From IMG/VR virus record IMGVR_UViG_3300024475_000251, positions 1 to 24,376 of that record: DNA of 24,376 bases; one strand, given 5' to 3'. The notes under the pieces are model-generated. The model was not told where the DNA came from, searched no databases, and was given only the letters and a program-made list of their open reading frames with translations. Below, in pieces: positions 1 to 6,555 of the stretch (positions are counted from its first letter, which is position 1; each line of letters begins with the position of its first letter). The DNA comes from a virus. A program made the position numbers and the translations under genes.

Positions 1-237
1 GAAACTATTGGAAGTGCAGAACGCAGTTGTGATGTTGATATGATGCGTGATACATTCCACAGTATTACAGATGGTGCTTACAGTGAGCTACTATTCAAGT
101 TGTTTGGTAAAGAACGTGTACAAGCAGAACTAGAAGAATTTTTACAGCATGACTTCTTCCAAAGAGTAGGCGGAGGTATTGGTTTAACAAGAATGATAGC
201 GGCACTAGACAAGCAAGAACTTGCACTAGCAGCCTAA
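1..237 (+). CDS. Class II aminoacyl-tRNA synthetase-like protein, C-terminal part (5' cut by window)
   Basis: The frame is open from base 1 and ends in TAA, so only the last 78 residues are visible. Near the start is ETIGSAER, which resembles the ATP-site strand of AsnRS/AspRS (E-[IV]-x-G-[SG]-x-x-R). Near the end is GGGIGLTRMI, a clear class II motif 3 (GxGxGxxR). Only about ten residues follow motif 3. That is shorter than in bacterial AsnRS and closer to asparagine synthetase AsnA, which shares the fold and has GGGIGQSR. The protein could therefore charge tRNA with asparagine or aspartate, or make asparagine from aspartate and ammonia. The GUU-anticodon tRNA that starts 8 nt downstream on the same strand favours a link with asparagine. 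The class II fold is well supported; the exact substrate is inference. Confidence 0.75.
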   Translation, partial: ETIGSAERSCDVDMMRDTFHSITDGAYSELLFKLFGKERVQAELEEFLQHDFFQRVGGGIGLTRMIAALDKQELALAA

Positions 238-245
238 TCAACCAG

Positions 246-349
246 TTTGGGGTGACGAAATGGTAGACGTGGGCCGCTGTTTACGGTCTGTTTAGATATG
301 TGTCGCAATATATTTAAGCGTGGAGGTTCGAATCCTCCCCCCAAAGCCA
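246..349 (+). tRNA. tRNA with GUU (Asn) anticodon and oversized variable arm
   Basis: A full cloverleaf can be drawn. The acceptor stem is TTTGGGG (246-252) with CCCCAAA (339-345), discriminator G346 and an encoded CCA (347-349). The D-arm is ACG/CGT (255-257, 268-270) with a GG-containing loop. The anticodon stem is GGCCG/CGGTC (272-276, 284-288) around loop CTGTTTA, giving anticodon GTT at 279-281 with U33 present. The T-arm is GGAGG-TTCGAAT-CCTCC (322-338). Between 289 and 321 lies a 33-nt variable region. It folds into an 8-bp hairpin (292-299 with 310-317), extendable to about 11 bp with wobbles. The D-arm and long variable arm look like a leucine tRNA, but the anticodon reads asparagine codons. 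Position 37 is U, where a purine is normal. It may decode AAY codons, be misread by automatic callers as Leu, or have a non-decoding role. Confidence 0.85.
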
Positions 350-352
350 ATT

Positions 353-439
353 TTAATTACGACCCATGTGCTTACAGCCGGTGTCTCTGGCTATCCAGTC
401 CATAAGTTTGAATAATTTTTTACGCAGCCTTACTAACAT
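353..439 (-). CDS. Possible 28-residue peptide downstream of the Rieske-like gene
   Basis: A short frame begins with ATG at 439, preceded by AGGAAG as a possible ribosome binding site. It overlaps the end of the Rieske-like gene in another frame and ends with TAA at 353-355. The peptide is basic at the N-terminus (MLVRLRKKL) and ends with CKHMGRN. It fills most of the gap between the tRNA and the oxygenase-like gene. On the plus strand the same stretch carries a 6-bp hairpin (AGCCGG/CTGGCT near 375-391) and a T run at about 416-421, so it could instead be the 3' processing or termination region of the tRNA transcript. The coding call is weak. Confidence 0.3.
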   Translation of the reverse strand: MLVRLRKKLFKLMDWIARDTGCKHMGRN

Positions 440-1511
440 CTTCCTGTTGTCCTTGTAGTGGATTTGCAGGATCAACTCCTAGGAAGTTGCCCCACTCTGC
501 ATAGTAGTGACGCATGCCAACTTCGTCGTGTATAGTTGAGTTCTCGTGTCTGCCGTGCAGTATATTTCTTGATTCTGTACCCTCACGCATTGTAGTACCT
601 TGACCTGCAACACCAATAAGGTCTTCGTGCAAGTTTCTGCCGAAAGGTCCCCATATACTATTGTGATGCTTTATGCGTGTTTGTCTTTCCTCTGGTGTAT
701 CTTTTTTAAGTCCGTAACCACGAAACTCAATTAAAACTTTGTTTGGTCCAAGTGGTGTCACTGAGTCTGACCTATAGGCACTGCCCCGTAAGTTAAAGTT
801 GAATCCTGGAAAGAGGTCAACCATGTACCACTGGTTGGGCGGCAAATTTGGAAAAGACAATTCCCCTCTATCTTCAAATCCGTCATACTCTTCATAGTTC
901 ACTGTGAAGCTACTTACATTAACGTGGCCATTATCAAAAGGAATATTCTTTCTAGCGAAATATTCATCGTTAAAACCGCTCACTCTATTAAAGTAATGCA
1001 TGAAGTCGTGATAAAATTCACTGTTTGTATCATGCCACAATTTATAATTTGTATCTATAACTGCTTTGTGATAATGGAATACTTCCATTTCTTCTGTGTC
1101 TATTGCTTCTGCAATACAATCAAATGCACCTGCTGTCCACTCGTCTACGCTACAGTCTGGATTATTATTTAGTGTAACCCATACCATGCCACCATGGTAA
1201 ACTTCACAGTATAGTTCTTTACCAGCGGCTTCGTTACTAGTCATGTTGCCTGCTACACTTGTAATATTATCTCCAAGATATGCTTTTACGCCTGACCCTG
1301 TGTTCCACGCAACCACACGTTGTCCTGCAATCTGACTTGTACGGTAGTCACCTTGGTTGTACATTTCACTGATGTGACACATGGGCACCCAAACTTTACT
1401 AAAGATCAGTTCTTGTTCCTGTATATATAGGTAATGACTGTTATAAGCCTCACTGCTAATGTGTTCTACTTTAGGTTTTGCTGTCCAATTTTTATGATTG
1501 CGTGGTGGCAT
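420..1511 (-). CDS. Rieske non-haem iron oxygenase-like protein with degenerate Rieske domain
   Basis: This 363-residue protein has the layout of the alpha subunit of ring-hydroxylating oxygenases. Residues about 20-110 align with a Rieske domain (W41, the HISE stretch 46-49, GDY 54-56, IAGQRVVAW 61-69). The two ligand boxes, normally CxH and CxxH, are not intact: only C102 and H106 remain in the second box and no C-x-H is seen near residues 80-95. The C-terminal catalytic domain has EFYHDFMH (165-172), matching the mononuclear-iron site (two His, with spacing x3 rather than the usual x4), and D297 is a candidate third ligand. Known family members oxidise aromatic or quaternary-amine substrates using electrons passed through the Rieske cluster. 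This protein may use only the mononuclear iron. The ATG at 1511 follows AAGGAG with good spacing. The substrate is unknown. Confidence 0.75.
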   Translation of the reverse strand: MPPRNHKNWTAKPKVEHISSEAYNSHYLYIQEQELIFSKVWVPMCHISEMYNQGDYRTSQIAGQRVVAWNTGSGVKAYLGDNITSVAGNMTSNEAAGKELYCEVYHGGMVWVTLNNNPDCSVDEWTAGAFDCIAEAIDTEEMEVFHYHKAVIDTNYKLWHDTNSEFYHDFMHYFNRVSGFNDEYFARKNIPFDNGHVNVSSFTVNYEEYDGFEDRGELSFPNLPPNQWYMVDLFPGFNFNLRGSAYRSDSVTPLGPNKVLIEFRGYGLKKDTPEERQTRIKHHNSIWGPFGRNLHEDLIGVAGQGTTMREGTESRNILHGRHENSTIHDEVGMRHYYAEWGNFLGVDPANPLQGQQEDVSKAA

Positions 1512-1527
1512 AGTAAATCTCCTTGTA

Positions 1528-1540
1528 TATAAATATTTAC
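1528..1540. promoter_or_regulatory. Overlapping divergent late-promoter-like boxes
   Basis: The plus strand reads TATAAATA at 1528-1535, identical to the T4 late promoter core, ahead of the membrane-protein gene at 1591. The minus strand reads GTAAATA at 1534-1540, ahead of the oxygenase-like gene that starts at 1511. The shared AAATATTT palindrome lets one short site serve both directions. Sequence match only; no start site is known. Confidence 0.5.
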
Positions 1541-1590
1541 ATACAACATGGCACTAAGTCAATGTTTTACAGTCTATTAGGATATAGCGG

Positions 1591-1980
1591 TTGTCTATTA
1601 AAGAAAGAATAAAAAAGTGGTGTACGATAGATCATATAGTTGATTTGTGTGTTGACATAATGCTTATGATATGGGATGTGATCACAAATCCTGTACTTAT
1701 TGTGGTGCGCATAATCAGACACTTTATAGGTGAGTGGTTTACTGATCGTATAAAAGGATTTTTCCGTTGGATAGCACACTGGTTTGAACGCAAACGTGCT
1801 TATAGGTTAGAACACGGACATGGTATATTGCGCACCTATTGGCTGCAGATAATACTAAGTCCGTTTGTTGCTATTGTTTTATGGCTGGGTAGTATGCTTG
1901 TGTACGGAATGACACTGGGCTATGATGAACTAAAACAAGAAAAGCCAAATAGCGGCATTGTTAAACTGTTAGAAGATTAA
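1591..1980 (+). CDS. Small membrane-associated protein of unknown function
   Basis: The 129-residue product is not recognised. The start is taken as TTG at 1591, because a stop lies just upstream in frame and AGGATA precedes the TTG. An ATG at residue 24 is the alternative. Residues 16-45 are hydrophobic and amphipathic, 48-75 are rich in Trp, Phe, Arg and Lys, and 85-109 form a convincing transmembrane segment (YWLQIILSPFVAIVLWLG and onward). The C-terminus is charged. It is the only plus-strand gene between the tRNA and the lipase, and a TATAAATA box lies about 55 nt upstream. It ends overlapping the stop of a minus-strand mini-gene. A role in lysis or membrane modification is possible but not shown. 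Confidence 0.65.
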   Translation: MSIKERIKKWCTIDHIVDLCVDIMLMIWDVITNPVLIVVRIIRHFIGEWFTDRIKGFFRWIAHWFERKRAYRLEHGHGILRTYWLQIILSPFVAIVLWLGSMLVYGMTLGYDELKQEKPNSGIVKLLED

Positions 1981-2078
1981 ACAAAATACCAAACTAAACC
2001 AACACCAATAGCGCCAAACACCAAGATGTTCATTGCCATTCTAAAAATCATTCTATCTTCTTTATCTAAATGTTTCAT
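1977..2078 (-). CDS. 33-residue membrane peptide
   Basis: A mini-ORF begins at ATG 2078, which overlaps the stop of the gene upstream in a TAATG junction. It ends at TAA 1977-1979. The first 14 residues are charged (MKHLDKEDRM), followed by about 19 hydrophobic residues (NILVFGAIGVGLVWYFV), typical of a single-span membrane peptide. The coupled junction and the clean topology support a real gene. Its 3' end overlaps the convergent membrane-protein gene by a few bases. No family is recognised. Confidence 0.6.
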   Translation of the reverse strand: MKHLDKEDRMIFRMAMNILVFGAIGVGLVWYFV

Positions 2079-2257
2079 TAAAAATCTACTTCTATTCCGT
2101 TCACTGTGTATGTATTGCCGTTAAAGCCTTGATCCATTTTTTCAAGTTCAGTCATGTTTTCACTGTCAACACGCTTGTATGGATTTTTCTTCATTTGTTC
2201 CATACGCCGTTCGTGTGTTTGCTTGTCTCTGCGAGCTTGTAGCCACTTGCGTATCAA
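2078..2257 (-). CDS. Small charged protein (59 residues), unknown
   Basis: The frame runs from TTG at 2257 (with AGGATG 7 nt before it) to TAA at 2078-2080. It fills the gap between the exported protein and the membrane peptide. The product is hydrophilic, with a basic N-terminal helix (RKWLQARRDK, Met- and Lys-rich to residue 30) and an acidic C-terminal half. It sits 9 nt after the stop of the upstream gene and shares a TAATG junction with the next, so all three are probably read from one transcript. There is no recognised domain. Confidence 0.6.
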   Translation of the reverse strand: MIRKWLQARRDKQTHERRMEQMKKNPYKRVDSENMTELEKMDQGFNGNTYTVNGIEVDF

Positions 2258-2266
2258 TTTAACATC

Positions 2267-2698
2267 CTAGTCTAATGTGTTTCTATCGCCCGGTGAACCA
2301 GGACTTTGTGTGCAGTTTTGAGTTCGCGGACATTGAAAGTATTTGTCCATTGCTACTGTAAGATCCAAATGTCCTGTAGCACCGCGTTCGTATATACACA
2401 TGCGTTCATCAGTTTCAGGATCTATGTATTGTCTTTTTAATCTACAGTTAATGGTATTAGTACGAGTTGGAGGCACTGCTTTGCGTCTGCACTCCATGGG
2501 TGCTAGTCCTAATATTGTTTGTGGCCAGCGTAATGGATTTGTATTCCAAAGGGTGCAGTGTGCTTTATCTTCGCTGCCTGTGTAGGTTCTACCTCTGGGT
2601 TCAGCGTGGACTTCCGTCCTTAACATCAACAACATTAATAACACTGTGCTTATGACCACAGTGTGGGCAATACATTGCTTTGGGTTTATAGTTTTCAT
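2267..2698 (-). CDS. Cys-containing exported or membrane-anchored small protein
   Basis: The start is taken at ATG 2698, with GGTGGAG about 11 nt upstream; TTG at 2707 is an alternative. The N-terminus has a short charged part, a hydrophobic core (VVISTVLLMLLML) and VHA-E, a plausible signal-peptidase I site. The rest (about 110 residues) carries six cysteines, suggesting disulfides outside the cytoplasm. No known family is recognised. The whole signal-peptide region overlaps, in another frame, the zinc-ribbon gene 2601-2771, and the predicted cleavage site falls where that gene ends. It may act at the envelope during lysis or infection exclusion, but this is inference. Confidence 0.65.
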   Translation of the reverse strand: MKTINPKQCIAHTVVISTVLLMLLMLRTEVHAEPRGRTYTGSEDKAHCTLWNTNPLRWPQTILGLAPMECRRKAVPPTRTNTINCRLKRQYIDPETDERMCIYERGATGHLDLTVAMDKYFQCPRTQNCTQSPGSPGDRNTLD

Positions 2699-2771
2699 GA
2701 CTTGCAATACTCCACCAGCCTTTACATTCGTCGCATGTATAATGATGTATATATTCTACTGTAGTAATCAT
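2601..2771 (-). CDS. Small zinc-ribbon protein
   Basis: This 56-residue ORF starts at ATG 2771 in an ATGA overlap with the stop of the large structural gene, and ends with TGA at 2601-2603. It has two CxxC knuckles, CDEC at residues 13-16 and CPHC at 35-38, spaced like a zinc ribbon. The rest is short and hydrophilic. The tight junction with the upstream gene and the four-cysteine pattern make it a strong candidate gene. The 3' 98 nt also encode the signal peptide of the next protein in another frame. The partner (nucleic acid or protein) is unknown. Confidence 0.75.
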   Translation of the reverse strand: MITTVEYIHHYTCDECKGWWSIASHENYKPKAMYCPHCGHKHSVINVVDVKDGSPR

Positions 2772-4525
2772 TCATCGAACTCCGCTCTCCAACGAATATC
2801 ATAATCGTCAGCAACTTGTTTGTTTTCTAATTCCTTGATGTAAGCTCGCATATACTCGCCGCCAATATCACCATCTTTAACTGCTTGATCAACCATGCCA
2901 TTAACAATCTCACCTTTACCGCGTTCATTAATAGTACCACGTAATCCTTGCACAAAATTTGCTGCATTGTCACTATAGTTTGTTCTAATACTGTAGCTCA
3001 TATCAATACGGCTCTGAAAATCTTTTTCATCATATATTTTTTTACTAATAAGTTTCCAAGCATCTATGGCATTTTGTATATCAGGATTTACATTGCGACG
3101 ACTCATTAATGCCGCGCATGCTGCTTCAATATGTCCTATTTTATTTGCTTGAAAACTAGCATAGGTTGAATGTATACTGCTATCAAATGGATCTGTGATA
3201 CTGATAACTGGTGGAGGTCCTGGATCAACTTCAGTAGTATAATTTCCGTTTAGGCCATTTGTTAATTCATCTAGTCTACTTTGCAACGCTGTAAGTTCAC
3301 CAGCATCATACAAAGATTTTAATATAGTTCTGTAGTTCACTGCGTATGCACTTACTGTTACTCCTCCGAGTATGCCTATCATATCACCGAGTGTAATAGC
3401 ACCATATGCGCCGGTGCCTCCCAAAAACTTTGCAATTACACTGTCTACATAATCTCTTTTTACAAATTGTGTAGTATTGGATATGGTAGGCAATACTACT
3501 GGGTTAACACTGTTGATATATGCAGCAAACTGTGAAACTGTTTCTATTCTGCCTAGTTCAATTGCCTGTAACTTTGTTCTAAATTCTGCTATGGATGAAA
3601 ATGAAATGATGTCTTTACTATTGACAAATATCTTATTAAAATTAGTGTAATCACCTAAACTTTCCATATCTGAAATATTTGATCCAAGCAATGTTTGTGC
3701 ATTATTAACTAGTTCAGGGACATTGACAGTATCTAATATACTTTGCATTATACTATTATATGTTCCGCTGCCGAGGTTATAGATTGTTTCTGGATCTATT
3801 CCTACATTTGCAAGAACAATGTTCATACCAGTAGCAGTTAATCCATCTGCATTATCAAGTGCTGCTATAACTTGTCCAGGATTTGCAAAATTTGCAATAT
3901 CTGTGATGCTAAATGCACTGCCTAAATTTACTAGATCGCTTGCTAGTAACTGGAAATTCTCCACTGTTGATTCAGTAACAAGAGTGCTTATACCATTTGT
4001 TACTACTGCTTGAATATCTGGATATCCACTTCCTAAATAGTTAGGAAACACCCCATCTGCAGGATACACTAAACTATCTAAATTTGGAAACTTGCCAAAT
4101 TCTACTCCTGTGTTTAGTTTACTAAGAGTTGGTGCCATTCTTTCACTAGTTTGTGTAAATCCTTCTGCAATAAAAAATGTCTGTGCCATTTGTATAGGAC
4201 TAGTGCCAAACATAAGATTAGCGTGTGCGTTTAATCTGTCCATAGCCAAACCTGCACCAACTGTACTGGTATAATCCGCAGGCACAGTGCCTGTAAAGGC
4301 TCCGCTACCACTTATATCTCTATTACATAATGTATCAATTGCTGCACTGTCAGGTTGATTAGTTGCACTTCTAGCACTTGAAGTTTTGCCTATATGACCA
4401 TTTGCTTCTGCTCTAGTTAGAGCAGATATTTCTTTTGTTGCAGGTGCAAATCCTGAATTATCTTCCATTGCGCCAATAGCCATTGCTCCTAAATAACTTA
4501 TTGGACTTGAACTAGCATATGCCAT
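2768..4525 (-). CDS. Large probable virion structural protein, PAAR-linked
   Basis: The 585-residue product begins MAYASSSPISYLG and has no signal peptide. The first about 430 residues are rich in Ala, Gly, Ser, Thr and Asn, with many short helix-like stretches. A proline hinge (DPGPPPV) near residue 435 separates a more charged helical C-terminus, rich in Lys, Arg, Asp and Glu. It starts in a TAATG overlap with the PAAR gene, so the two are probably made together. That context suggests a baseplate or tail-tip component carried with the spike tip. No enzyme motif is seen and no T4 homologue is recognised. Confidence 0.7.
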   Translation of the reverse strand: MAYASSSPISYLGAMAIGAMEDNSGFAPATKEISALTRAEANGHIGKTSSARSATNQPDSAAIDTLCNRDISGSGAFTGTVPADYTSTVGAGLAMDRLNAHANLMFGTSPIQMAQTFFIAEGFTQTSERMAPTLSKLNTGVEFGKFPNLDSLVYPADGVFPNYLGSGYPDIQAVVTNGISTLVTESTVENFQLLASDLVNLGSAFSITDIANFANPGQVIAALDNADGLTATGMNIVLANVGIDPETIYNLGSGTYNSIMQSILDTVNVPELVNNAQTLLGSNISDMESLGDYTNFNKIFVNSKDIISFSSIAEFRTKLQAIELGRIETVSQFAAYINSVNPVVLPTISNTTQFVKRDYVDSVIAKFLGGTGAYGAITLGDMIGILGGVTVSAYAVNYRTILKSLYDAGELTALQSRLDELTNGLNGNYTTEVDPGPPPVISITDPFDSSIHSTYASFQANKIGHIEAACAALMSRRNVNPDIQNAIDAWKLISKKIYDEKDFQSRIDMSYSIRTNYSDNAANFVQGLRGTINERGKGEIVNGMVDQAVKDGDIGGEYMRAYIKELENKQVADDYDIRWRAEFDE

Positions 4526-4815
4526 TATCTTATCACCAACACTCTTCTATCACCTTGTACTCTAGAATGTCCACATGTATCAGTGTCCATAACCTTATGT
4601 ACAGGTTTTCCTTCAGCCCAAACTGTAGGTGACCCACCTGTTATATTTGCAGCACAGTGTATACTACACCCAGGAGCACCACAACAAGGATGCGGAGTCA
4701 CTGAACTTGCAAAAGCTGCAAGTGGTTTTTGACTACTCAACACTGTAGGGCGCGGGGCTATTGCTGCACCACCGGCGGAATTTACATCACCTATTCTTAC
4801 TATTGGAAAACTCAT
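4525..4815 (-). CDS. PAAR-domain spike-tip protein
   Basis: This 96-residue protein begins MSFPIVRIGD and continues with Gly/Ala-rich turns, paired cysteines and histidines (PCCGAPGCSIHC), TGGSPTVWAEGKPVH and a terminal CGH stretch. These are typical of PAAR proteins, which form the metal-stabilised sharp tip of phage tail and type VI secretion spikes (compare T4 gp5.4). The start is fixed by the family N-terminus. No Shine-Dalgarno sequence precedes it, and a late-promoter box ends 3 nt before the ATG, so the message may be leaderless. Its stop overlaps the start of the large structural gene. Confidence 0.88.
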   Translation of the reverse strand: MSFPIVRIGDVNSAGGAAIAPRPTVLSSQKPLAAFASSVTPHPCCGAPGCSIHCAANITGGSPTVWAEGKPVHKVMDTDTCGHSRVQGDRRVLVIR

Positions 4816-4818
4816 ACT

Positions 4819-4826
4819 GTATTTAT
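4819..4826 (-). promoter_or_regulatory. Late-promoter-like box (ATAAATAC) 3 nt from the PAAR start
   Basis: The minus strand reads ATAAATACAGTATG, the last three bases being the PAAR start codon. In T4 the equivalent box is centred near -10, so transcription would start at or next to the ATG. The same 14 bases recur at the gene starting at 16998. Confidence 0.6.
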
Positions 4827-4845
4827 CGGTAGTTATTATATGCTA

Positions 4846-5121
4846 TTATAACTTCATACTGATGTCAAAGTCAAACTCGCCTATGCGTGTTTTAATTTCA
4901 TCTTCTGTAAGTTTAGCAAGCTCTTGTGCGCCACCTTCTACTAACACTTTGCCATTGTGATAAATCTGCGGCATTGTGCGATGACCTTGTTCAATTAACC
5001 AACGGCGTGTTTCACCATCTGTTTCAATGTTAACTTCTTCATATTCAAAACCCATGTCTGTGAGCTGCTTTTTTGCCTGCACACAGAACGGGCAAAAGTC
5101 TTTTGTGTATACTGTAATCAT
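4846..5121 (-). CDS. grx: Glutaredoxin
   Basis: The 91-residue protein has the glutaredoxin/thioredoxin fold order: the strand MITVYTKDF, active site CPFC at residues 9-12, then the cis-proline segment TMPQIYHNGK and a GGAQEL glutathione-binding turn. It would reduce disulfides with glutathione, most likely to recycle the reductase made by nrdA/nrdB in the same operon. The ATG overlaps the stop of the amidinotransferase-like gene (ATGA), so it is translationally coupled and is the last gene of the nrd operon. Confidence 0.93.
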   Translation of the reverse strand: MITVYTKDFCPFCVQAKKQLTDMGFEYEEVNIETDGETRRWLIEQGHRTMPQIYHNGKVLVEGGAQELAKLTEDEIKTRIGEFDFDISMKL

Positions 5122-6242
5122 CCAAAATAATCCTTTTGTACGCCTTCTCGGTAGAGGTCAAGTGTAATACAGTGTAATCCGCCGTCCCAGAAGAATCTAT
5201 GTCTCCATGGAACATACACTGGCTCAACTTTATGTTTTTTTAAAAATGCGTTTACTTGTTCGTTATGTGGATTTGCTACACAGCAATGATGTTCATCTAA
5301 CATTAGTACGTTTACGTCAAACACTGTTTCTTCTACATAACCTACCCAATCACCTAGCCAAGTTTCTACAAAATTTGTAAACTCGTCATTATCTTCTTCA
5401 CCTGCCAACCACCACTTTCCTTCATTTTTCATTTTAAGTTGTAAAAAGTCTTCAACTTTACTCCAACTTTGATCTGGCAAATAACACACATCCCATCCAG
5501 GGAATGATTCACTATATGTTTGAACGTCGCATAAACTTAGTATTGCTCCTGGTTTAATCGGATGATAGTTTCCATCAATGTGACCGTCTATTGATGTGTA
5601 TATTACTTCAAACTCGTCGAAATTATTAGGTGTACTAATCCACTTATCAGGATTGAAGTTAGATTCTTTGGGCAAGCCTACGATTATTTTTTTTCCTAAC
5701 ATAAAAGTGTGTGCGCTGGAAAAAAAGCCGCCACTAAAATCTAACATTTCTTGCCATACAAAATCTTCAAAAAAATCTTTATTTTTTCTGTTTTTTAAAA
5801 AAACTTCGTATCTGGGCCAATCGGAACCAGCAATAATGTTGTATCTGTTTTCATCGTCGATACAAGGTGTGTCAAATTTATATTCAGATATTTCTCCATA
5901 TTCTCGCAGCTTTTTTTCAATTGCCGGGTGATCGCCTGTGCCAACATAACAGTGGTTACCTAATACAAGTTGATAATCTCTTGGTTGTAGCGGCCCTCTT
6001 GGATATCTGTGAGGATTATCCAAAAATCTTTCATTTGGATCTAATTCGGGTTGTATTACTTCAACACCAAAGTCCTGCAATATAGTTTTAAATCCCTCAA
6101 GATCTTCCAGTGTTTCTTCACAAATGCGTTTAAGTGGGCTTGCAACTTTGTCATTTACTCCATCAAAAAACTCAGGTGCATAGTTGTTGCCTAACATGCA
6201 GACTTTAAGTGGATCCCACTTATTCCATATATTATACTTCAT
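5118..6242 (-). CDS. Amidinotransferase-like (pentein fold) enzyme
   Basis: The 374-residue protein looks like glycine/inosamine amidinotransferases of the guanidino-group-modifying (pentein) superfamily. Diagnostic segments are HIDGNYHPIKPG (from H221, family form HIDxxxxPLxPG) and, near the C-terminus, FFWDGGLHCITLD with the expected nucleophile C358. In the segment matching FDAADFIRAG of human AGAT, this protein has FFSSAHTFMLG (173-183), so neither aspartate of the family is kept. The enzyme may have altered chemistry or may use another acid. Known members move an amidino group from arginine to an amine; the substrate here is unknown. It overlaps its neighbours by 11 and 4 nt in the nrd operon. 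Fold assignment is good, reaction uncertain. Confidence 0.8.
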   Translation of the reverse strand: MKYNIWNKWDPLKVCMLGNNYAPEFFDGVNDKVASPLKRICEETLEDLEGFKTILQDFGVEVIQPELDPNERFLDNPHRYPRGPLQPRDYQLVLGNHCYVGTGDHPAIEKKLREYGEISEYKFDTPCIDDENRYNIIAGSDWPRYEVFLKNRKNKDFFEDFVWQEMLDFSGGFFSSAHTFMLGKKIIVGLPKESNFNPDKWISTPNNFDEFEVIYTSIDGHIDGNYHPIKPGAILSLCDVQTYSESFPGWDVCYLPDQSWSKVEDFLQLKMKNEGKWWLAGEEDNDEFTNFVETWLGDWVGYVEETVFDVNVLMLDEHHCCVANPHNEQVNAFLKKHKVEPVYVPWRHRFFWDGGLHCITLDLYREGVQKDYFG

Positions 6243-6555
6243 CGGGCCAGTCTCTATATAAAAAATGTTGGATAGTTTCCATATCCACCATACTGTTAAA
6301 TGCTACATGCTTGGATTCAATATCATCATCGTTACGCACAACATGTGTCATTGCGTCATCCAAATCCTGCATTGTAGCAAATTCCATGTCAATGCGAAAC
6401 TCGCCAATATCCATGCTGCGAAAACCCAGTTTCATTCTTGTAATACGATATGCTTGCAGTGTTGGCAAACTGTCTAAAAACTTGCGCATATTTTTAACAA
6501 AGTGGTGAGGATTGTTACCCTCATTTATATCTGCATATATTGTGTAAATGTTCAT
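6232..6555 (-). CDS. Small alpha/beta-barrel-like protein (DUF6614-like)
   Basis: This 107-residue protein begins MNIYTIYADI, has ITRMKLGFRSMDIGEF at about 38-53 and ends HFLYRDWPDEV. That pattern recalls a small bacterial family (I believe DUF6614) with a dimeric ferredoxin-like alpha/beta barrel fold. No catalytic role is established. It starts in an ATGA overlap with the gene upstream and overlaps the amidinotransferase-like gene by 11 nt, so the three are made together. A ligand-binding or accessory role for the neighbouring enzymes is possible. Confidence 0.65.
   Translation of the reverse strand: MNIYTIYADINEGNNPHHFVKNMRKFLDSLPTLQAYRITRMKLGFRSMDIGEFRIDMEFATMQDLDDAMTHVVRNDDDIESKHVAFNSMVDMETIQHFLYRDWPDEV

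Noticed and set aside
361-420. A second tRNA or structured RNA after the GUU tRNA
   Set aside because: Only one 6-bp hairpin can be drawn and no cloverleaf; treated as a possible 3' processing or termination region.
924-1172. Plus-strand open frame of 82 codons inside the Rieske-like gene
   Set aside because: It is antisense to a gene with clear homology, has no ribosome site, and its translation is Cys/Ile-rich with no domain sense.
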